From Tetragenococcus sp041859945 (GTDB taxonomy: Bacteria > Bacillota > Bacilli > Lactobacillales > Enterococcaceae): a stretch of DNA of 62,904 nucleotides. Positions 1-9,512 of this stretch are shown here, piece after piece (positions within the stretch are counted from its first letter, which is position 1; each line of letters begins with the position of its first letter). The notes below the pieces were generated by a model. It made no database searches and was not told where the DNA came from. It worked only from the letters and a program-made list of their open reading frames with translations. The position numbers and the translations under genes are program-made. The stretch spans positions 1 to 62,904 of the forward strand of contig JBFLGC010000010.1 of assembly GCA_041859945.1 (NCBI GenBank), given 5' to 3'.

Positions 1-2
1 AA

Positions 3-173
3 CATGAATGGGAAAAATTAAAAGATGAAATTGATGAGGTTGCATTTAAAAATGTTGAAAACTTATTAAAGAAACAAATTTGTATGGCAATTGAATGGCG
101 AGATCAAATAAACACTTACTTTTACAGAAAAACTGGGATTGATGATATTAGACATAGAAAGATTAATCCTTGA
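3..173 (+). CDS. GH67 alpha-glucuronidase, C-terminal fragment (truncated by window edge)
   Basis: The frame is open from base 3 to a TGA at 171-173 and gives 56 residues. The segment EWRDQINTYFYRKTGI matches the characteristic C-terminus of family 67 alpha-glucuronidases, which remove (4-O-methyl)glucuronic acid from the non-reducing end of xylo-oligosaccharides, usually in the cytoplasm. The rest of the gene lies upstream of the window, so its integrity cannot be judged. It precedes the permease gene by 45 bases on the same strand, which points to one xylan-utilisation operon. The family call rests on this short tail and on the neighbouring GH3, GH2 and esterase genes. Confidence 0.7.
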   Translation, partial: HEWEKLKDEIDEVAFKNVENLLKKQICMAIEWRDQINTYFYRKTGIDDIRHRKINP

Positions 174-218
174 AAGTAACATATTAATGTATGTTATACA
201 CATGAGAGGAGAGTACTT

Positions 219-1151
219 ATGAAAAATAATAGAAATAAAAAAAAATCAAAGACTAGCATATTAACAGCGATGCGAAAAGACTGGCAACTTTATTCTTTAT
301 TGATATTACCAGTTGTATTTTTAATAGTCTTTAGATATTTGCCTATGTTTGGAAATATTATTGCTTTTCGGCGCTTTCGTCCTGGCGGAAGTATGTTTGG
401 TGATGAGTGGGTTGGGTTTAGATATTTTAAAATGTTTTGGAATGACCCGACCTTTTGGAATGTTTTCAAAAATACCATTATTTTAGGGGGGATTTCCAGT
501 ATACTAACATTTCCAATTCCTATTATTTTTGCACTTCTGCTTAATGAAGTTCAACACGCAAAATTCAAAAAGTTCGTACAAACTGCCTCATATTTACCAC
601 ACTTCTTTTCAATGGTTATTGTCGCAGGTATGGTTTTACAATTAACATCGACGACTGGGGTAATTAATCAAATTGTTAAGTTTTTTACTGGGGCAACAAT
701 AGATTTTATGCAAAATCCCAAATGGTTTCGGCCTATTTATATAATTTCAGGTATTTGGCAAGGAACAGGTTGGGGAGCCATACTTTATTTAGCAGCGTTG
801 ACTAATATAGATGATACTCTATATGAAGCCGCCAGAATCGATGGAGCGAATAGATGGAAACAAACCTTATACGTTACGATTCCTGGGATATTACCAACAA
901 TAGTGACAATGTTCATCTTAAACATTGGAAGCTTTTTAAATGTTGGTTTTGAAAAAGTATTGCTCCTGTACAACCCATTAACATATTCCACAGGAGATGT
1001 CATTTCAACCTATTTATATCGTATTGGTTTAGAATCAAGTAATTTTAGCTATGCAACAGCAATAGGATTGTTCGAATCTATTATCGGATTAGTTCTAATC
1101 TTTAGTGCAAATACTATATCAAGGAAAATTGTAAATACAAGTCTATGGTAA
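219..1151 (+). CDS. Carbohydrate ABC transporter permease, LplB family
   Basis: This 310-residue protein is a polytopic inner-membrane permease of the LplB/YteP type that imports oligosaccharides with a YtcP-type partner. About six hydrophobic segments are visible, and the ATPase-contact loop reads EAARIDGANRWKQ (around residue 205), the canonical EAA motif. The ATG at 219 follows a strong GAGAGGAGAG ribosome binding site. No ATPase is encoded nearby, as is normal for this class, which uses a shared MsmK-type ATPase elsewhere. The partner permease downstream is broken by an insertion sequence and the binding protein is frameshifted, so this intact subunit probably has no working complex. Confidence 0.9.
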   Translation: MKNNRNKKKSKTSILTAMRKDWQLYSLLILPVVFLIVFRYLPMFGNIIAFRRFRPGGSMFGDEWVGFRYFKMFWNDPTFWNVFKNTIILGGISSILTFPIPIIFALLLNEVQHAKFKKFVQTASYLPHFFSMVIVAGMVLQLTSTTGVINQIVKFFTGATIDFMQNPKWFRPIYIISGIWQGTGWGAILYLAALTNIDDTLYEAARIDGANRWKQTLYVTIPGILPTIVTMFILNIGSFLNVGFEKVLLLYNPLTYSTGDVISTYLYRIGLESSNFSYATAIGLFESIIGLVLIFSANTISRKIVNTSLW

Positions 1152-1480
1152 GGGGGGATAAAGATGAAAAATTCGAAAGGTTATCGAGTATTTACGATTT
1201 TTAATATTATTATCATGATACTCTTTGTAGTAGTGACATTATTTCCTTTTTTGAATATTGTCGCTCAATCGTTCAGTAGTGAAAGTTTCATAAATTCAGG
1301 ACAAATTACTCTTTGGCCAAAGGGATTCAATATTGATACCTATAAGGTGGTTGTAAAAGATAGTATGTTTTGGATAAATTATAAAAATACCGTTATCTAT
1401 ACGGTTTTTGGCACTTTAATTTCATTGTTTATGACAACTATTTTTGCTTATGCTCTTTCAAAAGAAAAATTAAGAGGCAG

Positions 1481-1488
1481 AAAATTCC
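1481..1488. repeat. 8-bp target-site duplication of the ISL3-family element (second copy 3062-3069)
   Basis: AAAATTCC occurs directly before and directly after the insertion sequence. In the ancestral permease gene it occurs once, spanning the Arg-Lys-Phe codons of the LRGRKF segment. Confidence 0.92.
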
Positions 1489-3061
1489 GGCTCTTTGTCA
1501 AATAGTGTTGTTTCGCAATATCCGTATAATGAAGAAGGACTTCGGTTCTTCTTTTTTTGTTATTTAATTTGTTCATTTTTAAGGGAGTGAAAGTTTCCCG
1601 CATTCTTTTTATTGAATATCCAGTACGCCTTGTTGGATAAGGATGCGTTTTCGGAGATGTTTAAAGGTCCGAAATCCAAAAGCAATCCGTTGAATCACTT
1701 TAATTACATTGTTTTTCCCTTCTAATTTGCCATTCGAGTAAGGCTGAGTAAAAGATAACGTAATCGCTTTTCGATGCTTTTTTAAATACTGTAACGCCTT
1801 GATAAATGGCGCTTCTAAGGAGGAGGGAAGATGGTCAATACATCTAAAAAACTCAGAGGCATCACGTTCTTCAAAGGCATCTAATAAGTCTTGATAAACG
1901 GCATAAGAAACCTTAAGGACAGGGTCGATCGTTAATAAATAATCCACTACTTCGGACTCTGTAACATATTTTTGACGAAACAATGGAAATTGTTTGAGCT
2001 GTGCATACCCTAAATTTGTATGTTTCTTTTGAAGCTGCTTCCAGTATTTTTTTAACTTCCGATAGTTTTTCCCCTCTTCAGAATCATGTCTATTTAATCG
2101 ATTCTGAGTGCGAATTCGTTGGTGATTAAAAGCCTGACTAATTTGTTGGATAATATGAAAGTGATCAATGAGTATTTTGGCATTTGGAAAAACTTTGGGA
2201 ACCATGGAAGCATAGGCAGCGTTCATATCCATGACTACATGCTGGACACCTTGTCTAGCTTTTAGAGAAAAACGTTGAAAGAAAGCCATCAACTTAAAAT
2301 TCCGACGGTCATCTAGAATATCAATGATTTTCCCTGTTTCGGCATCACTAAAAAGAAAGCACATCTTTCCTTCACAGTCTTTTGTTCCTTTGAACTCATC
2401 AATCAAAAGATGCTTCGGTAACTCCTTTTTTTTCGCTTGATAGTCATGATAAAAGGAATCTAGGACACGTTCAACTGTTTTAAAAGAAACAAAGTAACGA
2501 GAGGCAATGTCTTTCATCGAACTCTTTTTCTTTAAATCCACGGCAATGGCAAACTTTAACGATTGAGAAATGTAACAATTTTGAGCCACATAATAGGTTT
2601 GTGCCGAAAACGTGTGCTGGCATTCCTTGCACAAAAACCGTTGTTTGAAGAGCCTTAAAATCGTCGGTACTTCTTGAAAAGGGAGTAACTGAATATCTGA
2701 AGGTTTCGGTGAATGTTTGATGATATTCGTCCCTTTGTTCACTACACCGCAACATTCACAGGCTTTGGGTGTATAGGTTAATACAGCGTAAAAGACATTG
2801 GTCATGCGGTGTTTGGTTTTCTCTTTTTGTACGGCTTGACTGGAAAAATAAATATTGGAATCCTTGATATTCAGTATTTTTTTGAGACTTTCATCTAGCG
2901 TATTGTCCTTTATTTTGATATCCTTATAGCAGAGCATTTGTTTTCCTCCTTCAATTTTGTTGTCCAACTTAATTATAAGGGAAACGAATGCTTTTTTGTT
3001 ATCAAAAGAAAAAAGGTGTCGCTCCTAATTTCTTAGTAACAACACCAAATATTATAGACCC
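1489..3061 (-). mobile_element. ISL3-family insertion sequence, complete, 1573 bp
   Basis: The element is flanked by AAAATTCC at 1481-1488 and 3062-3069, an 8-bp direct duplication of the kind ISL3 elements make. Its left end reads GGCTCTTTGTCAAATAGTG; the reverse complement of the right end reads GGGTCTATAATATTTGGTG, an imperfect inverted repeat that continues with a shared GTTGTT. It carries one transposase gene on the minus strand. Boundaries were fixed by requiring the host gene to be restored after excision, and the fit is exact. Confidence 0.92.
1609..2937 (-). CDS. ISL3-family transposase
   Basis: This DDE transposase of about 442 residues moves the surrounding insertion sequence. N-terminal cysteine pairs (CECCGVVN, then CKECQHTF) form the zinc-binding region. 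They are followed by a helix-turn-helix-like stretch (MKDIASRYFVSFKTVERVL) and the catalytic core with HLLIDEFKG and VVMDMNAAY. The C-terminal YSNGKLEGKNNVIKVIQRIAFGFR is a hallmark of the family. The open frame extends ten codons further upstream, but the ATG at 2937 follows GAAGGAGGAAAACAA and is the better start. No frameshift or stop is seen, so the element is probably still active. Confidence 0.92.
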   Translation of the reverse strand: MLCYKDIKIKDNTLDESLKKILNIKDSNIYFSSQAVQKEKTKHRMTNVFYAVLTYTPKACECCGVVNKGTNIIKHSPKPSDIQLLPFQEVPTILRLFKQRFLCKECQHTFSAQTYYVAQNCYISQSLKFAIAVDLKKKSSMKDIASRYFVSFKTVERVLDSFYHDYQAKKKELPKHLLIDEFKGTKDCEGKMCFLFSDAETGKIIDILDDRRNFKLMAFFQRFSLKARQGVQHVVMDMNAAYASMVPKVFPNAKILIDHFHIIQQISQAFNHQRIRTQNRLNRHDSEEGKNYRKLKKYWKQLQKKHTNLGYAQLKQFPLFRQKYVTESEVVDYLLTIDPVLKVSYAVYQDLLDAFEERDASEFFRCIDHLPSSLEAPFIKALQYLKKHRKAITLSFTQPYSNGKLEGKNNVIKVIQRIAFGFRTFKHLRKRILIQQGVLDIQ

Positions 3062-3637
3062 AAAATTCCTAACTGCCTTTGCAACATTTACTATGTTCTT
3101 TAATGGTGGGATGATACCTAATTATGTTTTAATACGTAGTCTTGGATGGTTAAATGAAATCTGGGCTGTGATTGTTCCAGGAGCTATAAGCATTTACAAC
3201 ATGTTGATCATGAGATCGTTTTTCCAAAATTTACCAGACTCTTTAGAAGAAGCCGCAGAAATTGATGGTTTAAGTACTTATGGAATTCTATTTAGGATCG
3301 TTTTACCATTGTCAAAACCGATACTTGCTACTATGACTTTGTTCTATGCAGTAGGGTATTGGAATGATTGGTTTAATGCTTTCCTGTATTTTGACAAAAA
3401 GGAATTATTTCCGGCACAAATTTATTTGAGAAATATGATCAAAGGTGCCACAAGCGGAAATGCAACTGGTGGAACAGATGCTGATAATGCGCAACAAGTT
3501 CAAGCTAATATTAAGGCAGTAACCATGGTATTAACGGTTTTACCTATCCTAGCAGTATACCCATTCGTTCAGAAATATTTTGTAACAGGAATTATGCTAG
3601 GGTCAGTAAAAGAATAATATAGAAAAGAGGAAAAAAT

Positions 3638-5316
3638 ATGTTTTTAAACTCAAAAGGATTTAAAAAAATGTTTGTAAAGCAAGTGTCAGTATTTTGGCTG
3701 TATTATTTTTAGTTGGATGTGGTGGTGGTAATGATAAAGATGGAAACGGTTCTAAAAATTCTTCGGGAAGTGAGGCTACCAAAATTGAAGAGAGCAAAAC
3801 CGTTGCAGCTATGAAAGATTTCAAAGCTGGAGATCAATTTAAAGCTACAGAGCCCATCACTATTTCTATGATGTTTAGTGACCATCCGAATTACCCCTAT
3901 AAAAAAGACTGGATGTTTCTAACAAAATTAAAGGAATTAACAAATGTGGATCTAGATATGACGATCATACCTTCATCTGATTACGAACAAAAACGTTCTT
4001 TGATGATTAGTGCAGGAGAATCTCCAATCATAATTCCCAAATCTTATCCTGGAACTGAAGGCGCATTCGTTTCTTCAGGAACGTTGTTACCAATTAGTGA
4101 TTATATTGACTACATGCCAAATTTTGAAGAAAAAGTAGACCGATGGGATTTTGAAAAAACATTAGATACCACTAGACAATCTGATGGGAAATACTATAAT
4201 CTTCCAGGATTGCATGAAAAACAATGGCAAGATTATACTCTGGTTTATAGAAAAGATATACTTGATGATAATGGCTGGAATTTGCCAACCTCATGGGATG
4301 AACTTCAAACTTTATTAGAAAATATGAAAGAAAAGTATCCAGACAAAACTCCTTATTCAGATCGCTGGCAAGGAAATGCTACTTTAAACTTTGCAGGTCC
4401 GGCTTTTGGGACAAAAGGTGGTTGGGGTTATAGTGGTACGACATTTGATAAAGAAAACGACCAATTTGTTTATACTGGAACCACTGATGAATACAAACAA
4501 ATGCTTGAGTATTTTCATGGATTAGTTGATGAAGGGTTAATGGATAAAGAGTCATTTACACAAGATGATGATCAAGCAATACAAAAATTTGTAAGAGGGG
4601 ACTCTTTTGTTATTGCTTCAAATGGTCAGGAATTAATTGGTATGGAAAATACTATGAATAAGACACTCGGAGAAGGTAATTATGAAATCGTTAAAGGTCT
4701 TACACCTTCCGGTCCTGCTGGTGGTTTGATTGGTGGAAACCGTCTTGAAAATGGTTTGATGATTTCGTCTAACATAACGGATAATGACAATTTTGAAGCA
4801 ATTTTGCAATTCATCGATTGGTTATTTTACTCAGATGAAGGACAAGTATATAGCAAATGGGGGATTGAAGGAGAGACTTATAATATTGTTGACGGCAAGT
4901 ATACATTGGCTGACGATATTAATTTTAAAGGCTTAAATCCTAAAGGAACGAAAGATTTGCAAAAAGACTTTGGATATTCAGGTGGGAATTTTTCTTATGG
5001 AGGAACAACAGAACTATTGTATTCTACCATGAATGAAAAAGAGGTCAACTGGCTAAAAGAAGAAGAAAAAAATCGCGAACTTGTTGAAGCTGATCCTGCA
5101 GCACCACTGAGTGAAGATGATCAAGAGCAAGCTACTTTAATATCTACACCAATCAAAGACTTTGTCGACCAAAGTACTTTACAATTCATAGTAGGTCAAA
5201 GATCTCTAGATGAATGGGATGAGTATGTTGAAGAAGTAAAAGGTAAAAACTCAGAACAATACATGGAAATGGTAAATAATGCTTATAAAGAATTTAAAAA
5301 GTTAGATATTGAATAA
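3638..5316 (+). pseudogene. Sugar-binding lipoprotein of the LplA type, frameshifted in the signal peptide
   Basis: The long frame from about 3694 encodes an extracellular solute-binding protein of roughly 540 residues with the lipobox LFLVGCGGG. Its Cys would be lipidated and hold the protein at the membrane. The only ATG with a good ribosome binding site (GAGGAAAAAATATG, 3638) is in a different frame and stops after 25 codons. Adding one A at GTAAAG (about 3675) would join them as MFLNSKGFKKMFVKASVSILAV, a normal lipoprotein signal. In the shifted frame a stop lies at 3661-3663 and the first usable codon is TTG 3694, which leaves no positively charged n-region. It is either a true one-base deletion or a sequencing error in an A run. 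Confidence 0.8.
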
Positions 5317-5323
5317 TAGTAAC

Positions 5324-5369
5324 AATAATGAGTCCTCCTTTATACGAGGAGAAAGGAGGACTCATTATT
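5324..5369 (+). terminator. Perfect 18-bp stem-loop between binding protein and DUF624 gene
   Basis: AATAATGAGTCCTCCTTT at 5324-5341 pairs perfectly with 5352-5369 around a 10-base loop. The 3' arm runs into TTTTACG, so it may be a leaky terminator or an mRNA-stabilising hairpin that keeps binding-protein transcript levels above those of downstream genes. The 5' arm holds CCTCCTTT, an anti-Shine-Dalgarno-like sequence. Confidence 0.7.
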
Positions 5370-5388
5370 TTACGAGGGAGGAATAATA

Positions 5389-6060
5389 ATGGAAAAGCAA
5401 AATGACATTACACAGGGAAAAAACTACATCAAGGCGTCAAAAATCTCTGCGTATATGGTAAGTGAAGCATGTTTCTTATTAGCTATTCTACCGACGTCAG
5501 TTTTATCAATTTTAATCATTCCAAGTATCTCTAATATTTTTTTATATGGATTATTCCTTCTACCAGTTGGTCCAGCGTGGGTTGCATTGTTAGCGAATGT
5601 TGGATTTATACAAAGAGATAATTATGATCATGTGTTCAAAGGTTTTTGGAAAAGATATAAAAGTAACTTTGTTGACTCTCTGAAATTAACTCTGATTTAT
5701 ATCATTCTAATTGCTATTTTTTTGCTAGATATGGAATATATCAAAAATTCCAGATACTCTTGGATAGTGTGGCTCTTTCTTCTTTTTTGTCTATTTTTTA
5801 CAGTCTTATTCGTGTTTAGTTTTTCAATAGCAGCAAGATTTAAATTTAACGCAAAAAGCTTTCTACTTTTGAGTATTTCTTATTTGTTGACTGATTGGAT
5901 AACTACTTTAAAATTCATTAGTTACATTATACTGTTGGGCACATTTTTTGTGAAGATTTCTATGAGTGCAACTCCTTTACTAGCAATCTTTTTTTCTTTA
6001 TTGATAAATCGAGATATGAATAAAATTATGAATGATATCAAGAATAATTACACAAAATAA
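5389..6060 (+). CDS. DUF624 (YesL-like) membrane protein
   Basis: This 223-residue protein is dominated by hydrophobic segments (about five or six) and has the DUF624 layout seen in YesL: a first hairpin ending in LPVGPAWVALL, then FKGFWKRYKSNF before the third helix. DUF624 proteins are repeatedly found beside LplB/YtcP-type importers and glycoside hydrolases, but their biochemical role is unknown. The ATG follows GAGGGAGG. A second family member lies in the next island at 22634, so each importer in this window has its own DUF624 partner. That suggests a role tied to the transporter. Confidence 0.8.
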   Translation: MEKQNDITQGKNYIKASKISAYMVSEACFLLAILPTSVLSILIIPSISNIFLYGLFLLPVGPAWVALLANVGFIQRDNYDHVFKGFWKRYKSNFVDSLKLTLIYIILIAIFLLDMEYIKNSRYSWIVWLFLLFCLFFTVLFVFSFSIAARFKFNAKSFLLLSISYLLTDWITTLKFISYIILLGTFFVKISMSATPLLAIFFSLLINRDMNKIMNDIKNNYTK

Positions 6061-6074
6061 GGATGTTATAAAAA

Positions 6075-9000
6075 ATGAAAGAACTTTTTAATGATAATTG
6101 GTTTTTTAGCCTACAGAAACTATCTGATAAATTTTCTTTAGAAACAATAAAAGAAAAACATAACTGGCAAAGAGTAGATATACCTCACGATTGGTTAATT
6201 GATGATGTAAACAATTTGTACGGAGATAGTGAGGGGTGGTATAAAAAGGAATTCAAAATTTTAGAATTACAACGTACACTCCTTTATTTTGATGGTATCT
6301 ACAGAGATTGTGAAGTTTATCTGAATGGAACACTAGTTAAAAATTGGAAAAATGGCTATACTTCGTTTTTGGTTGATATAAGTGATTATATAAGATTAGG
6401 TGACAATACGATTTGGATAAGAGTCAAATTTCGAGCCCCTAATAGTCGATGGTACACCGGAGCAGGGATTTACAGAAATGTTTGGATTGAACAAACAAAA
6501 GAAGATTATATACTTCCTAATGGTATCTACTTTAGCACTAAATACCATGAAGAAAGACAATGGAGCTTGATAATCGATACGAAGATGCGTGTTCAGCAGA
6601 CTGTAACTTTGGCTTTTGAACTGAGCGATAAAAATAAAAAACTTATAACATTAAAAAAAGTAACCTTAAAACCCAATACTTCTGTTGATCGAACAAAATT
6701 AAATGTAAAAAATCCTGAGCTCTGGGATATAGAAAATCCCCAACTGTACAGATTGAAAGTTAGTATTATGAAAAACGGAAGGATACTTGATTATCAAACA
6801 CATGCAGTTGGATTTAAGAATATTGTCTTCACTTCTGATGAAGGAATGTTTTTAAACAATAAACATTTAAAAATACATGGAGTTTGTTTACACCATGACT
6901 TAGGTTGTTTAGGAAGTGCATTTTCTTATTCAGCGTTGCAAAGACAGTTGTTAAAGCTTAAAGAGATGGGGGTCAATGCCATAAGAACCGCTCATAATCC
7001 AGCGGCACCAGAATTATTTGACCTTGCTGACGAAATGGGATTCCTTATTCAATCTGAGTTTAGTGATGTGTGGAAGCATAAGAAAACGGAATATGATTAT
7101 TCCAATTTCTTTGAAGAATGGGTTGAAGAAGACATGAAGAGCTGGGTAAGCAGAGATCGAAATCATCCTTCTCTTTTTATGTGGAGCATAGGTAACGAAA
7201 TTTATGATACTCATGGACGCAAAGATGGGTTCGAAACGACTGTGTACCTAAAAAAGTTGACTCAAAATTTAGATTACATGAATAATGCAGCCATTACTTT
7301 TGGATCAAATTATTTAGGTTGGAAACCAACGCAAAAAGCAGCAAATGAGCTGGATTTAATCGGTTATAATTATGGAGAAAATCTTTATGAAAACCATCAT
7401 AAAAATCATCCAAAATGGATCATATATGGTAGTGAGACCTGTGCGACTGTTCAAAGCCGAGGGGTATATCATTTTCCATTTAGTGAAAACATATTGACCG
7501 ATGATGATTGGCAATGCTCATCGCTAGGAAATAGTTCTACAAGTTGGGGGACTAAGAGCATAGAAACCTGTATTAATGACGATCAAGCAAAAGATTTTTC
7601 TTTAGGTCAATTCTTGTGGTCTGGCATTGACTATATTGGTGAACCAACGCCTTATCATACGAAAAATAGTTATTTTGGCCAATTGGATACAGCAGTACTA
7701 GCTAAGGATTCTTATTATATATTTCAGGCAGCCTGGATCGATTTCAAGAAAAAACCTATGATTCATATCTTTCCTTACTGGGATTATAATCATGGACAAG
7801 AAATCGATGTAAGAGTTTGTAGTAATTTACCAATTATAGAACTTTTTTTGAATGAAAAATCCTTAGGTAAAAGAAAAACTAGAACTACTGAAGGAAAATT
7901 TAAAGTACCCACTTGGCATATTAGCTACAAAGAAGGAACTTTAATTGCAAAAGGTTACACAGATAATAATCAACTGATTTGTCAAGATATTCAGTCTTCC
8001 TTTGGTAATAGCAACAAAATTTCTGTTTCTGTGAATCGAAAGGAAATTGCAGCAAATGGTCAAGATTTCTTATTTGTTGAAATAAGTGCAATTGATGGAA
8101 ATGGGAACTTCGTCAGAAACGCTTGTGATAAGATTACGGTTGAAGTAGATGGTCCGGGAAGATTATTAGGATTGGATAATGGAGATAGTAGCGATTTTGA
8201 TCAATATAAAACTAATTCAAGGCGTCTTTTTAGTGGAAAGTTGGTTGCGGTTGTAGCTCCCACATTTTCTCCAGGAACCATTAATATAAAATGTTCTGCT
8301 CAAGGTTTGGATTCCCAATCAATAAGTGTAACTAGTTATCCATCAACTATTGCTAAAGGTACTTCCAACGCCTTAAACGGTGTAAAAAGTAATGAAAATA
8401 AAACGCAGACAAATGATATTTTAATTAGAAAAATAAATCTATCTGTGGTAAGCCCATTTGATCTAAAACATCCAGATCATCCTATCATAATAACTGCTGA
8501 TATATTGCCTGAAAGTGCTAGTTATCAGGAATTGTTTTGGAGAGTAACCGACGAAAAAGGAATCGATTCTAGAGTATGTGATTATCATGTGGAGAGAAAT
8601 AAGATAAAAGTATTCCCAAAAGGAAATGGGGAAATTTTTATTAGATGTGGTATAAAAAATGGAAAAAAACATATCGATCGTTATTCCATGATACAAGCAA
8701 CAATTACTGGACTAGATGACATACTTCTTAGTGCATATGATGATATATCAGCGGGGCTGTACACTCGCAGCAATGTTTCTTTAACTAGTGGAAACGATAG
8801 AGGTGTAGCTACGTTAAGAGGTACGGAAAGCTGGGTCACCTTTGAGAATATCGATTTTGAAAAGGAAGGATCCGATGAATTATCTTTATGGTTGTTTCCT
8901 TTAGAAGATAATTCCTTTCCTATTGAAATTTGGATAGGATCTCGTGATAATGATAAAAATAAGTATATTGATACTGTTTTTTACACAAAAGGCAGTCTAT

Positions 9001-9512
9001 GGAATACCTATCAGAAACAAAACTTTAAATTAAAAGAAAAAATTTCTGGTATCAATACTATTACCCTTGTCTTCAAGCAAAAAGTGCATATCCAAAAGTT
9101 GAAATTTGTAAAAATTTCAAAAGGATATAACTCTATAAAGGCTTCTGATTATGATGTTATTTATGGTGATAGTTACAAATTAAAAGAAAATGTAGTTGAG
9201 AAAATTGGAAATAATGTTACGCTGCGATTTAACAACTTCTATTTAAGGGATGGAGCAAAACAGATACAACTGGTGGGACGTTCAGTTAGTCAAAGAAATA
9301 CAATACGTCTTAAAATCTCAAATAGTAAAAATCAAAAAATTGAATTACTTGAATTTCCAAAAGAGAATAAATATAAGCTACATTTCTTTGATATTAATGT
9401 AGCACCTGGTGTTTATAACGTAGAATTTATTTTTTTACCGGGTTCAAACTTTGACTTTGATAATTTTAAATTTCTAAAATTTAAGGAGGAGCAAAATAAT
9501 GATCACATATAG
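6075..9512 (+). CDS. Glycoside hydrolase family 2 (beta-galactosidase-like) with C-terminal CBM6-like modules
   Basis: This protein has 1145 residues. The N-terminal jelly roll (1-150, IPHDWLIDD and FDGIYRDCEVYLNG) is followed by the immunoglobulin-like domain and the GH2 barrel. In the barrel, MWSIGNE places the acid/base Glu near residue 375 and YGSET the nucleophile Glu near 454. Beyond the barrel come Ig-like modules (about 560-740), a DUF4982/Big-like part, and two beta-sandwich segments (about 880-1140) ending in GSNFDFDNFKFLKF, which resembles the CBM6 C-terminus. No signal peptide is seen, so it should act in the cytoplasm on imported oligosaccharides. The linkage cleaved (galactoside, arabinoside or other) cannot be set from sequence. 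Its end overlaps the GH3 gene by 14 bases. Confidence 0.88.
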   Translation: MKELFNDNWFFSLQKLSDKFSLETIKEKHNWQRVDIPHDWLIDDVNNLYGDSEGWYKKEFKILELQRTLLYFDGIYRDCEVYLNGTLVKNWKNGYTSFLVDISDYIRLGDNTIWIRVKFRAPNSRWYTGAGIYRNVWIEQTKEDYILPNGIYFSTKYHEERQWSLIIDTKMRVQQTVTLAFELSDKNKKLITLKKVTLKPNTSVDRTKLNVKNPELWDIENPQLYRLKVSIMKNGRILDYQTHAVGFKNIVFTSDEGMFLNNKHLKIHGVCLHHDLGCLGSAFSYSALQRQLLKLKEMGVNAIRTAHNPAAPELFDLADEMGFLIQSEFSDVWKHKKTEYDYSNFFEEWVEEDMKSWVSRDRNHPSLFMWSIGNEIYDTHGRKDGFETTVYLKKLTQNLDYMNNAAITFGSNYLGWKPTQKAANELDLIGYNYGENLYENHHKNHPKWIIYGSETCATVQSRGVYHFPFSENILTDDDWQCSSLGNSSTSWGTKSIETCINDDQAKDFSLGQFLWSGIDYIGEPTPYHTKNSYFGQLDTAVLAKDSYYIFQAAWIDFKKKPMIHIFPYWDYNHGQEIDVRVCSNLPIIELFLNEKSLGKRKTRTTEGKFKVPTWHISYKEGTLIAKGYTDNNQLICQDIQSSFGNSNKISVSVNRKEIAANGQDFLFVEISAIDGNGNFVRNACDKITVEVDGPGRLLGLDNGDSSDFDQYKTNSRRLFSGKLVAVVAPTFSPGTINIKCSAQGLDSQSISVTSYPSTIAKGTSNALNGVKSNENKTQTNDILIRKINLSVVSPFDLKHPDHPIIITADILPESASYQELFWRVTDEKGIDSRVCDYHVERNKIKVFPKGNGEIFIRCGIKNGKKHIDRYSMIQATITGLDDILLSAYDDISAGLYTRSNVSLTSGNDRGVATLRGTESWVTFENIDFEKEGSDELSLWLFPLEDNSFPIEIWIGSRDNDKNKYIDTVFYTKGSLWNTYQKQNFKLKEKISGINTITLVFKQKVHIQKLKFVKISKGYNSIKASDYDVIYGDSYKLKENVVEKIGNNVTLRFNNFYLRDGAKQIQLVGRSVSQRNTIRLKISNSKNQKIELLEFPKENKYKLHFFDINVAPGVYNVEFIFLPGSNFDFDNFKFLKFKEEQNNDHI

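Larger units (their letters stand above)
1164..3617 (+). pseudogene. Carbohydrate ABC permease, YtcP/CarB type, interrupted by ISL3-family element
   Basis: The gene lies in two pieces, 1164-1488 and 3070-3617, separated by an insertion sequence plus one copy of its 8-bp target duplication. Joining the pieces gives exactly 873 bases, an uninterrupted 290-residue permease that reads LRGRKF-LTAFATF across the junction. The second half carries the EAA loop EEAAEIDGLSTYG and ends VTGIMLGSVKE, typical of this family. The ATG at 1164 follows GGGGGATAAAG, 12 bases after the LplB gene. The left piece now ends in IS sequence as a 113-residue product, too short to form a permease. The exact reconstruction argues for a recent insertion into a previously intact gene. 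Confidence 0.93.
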
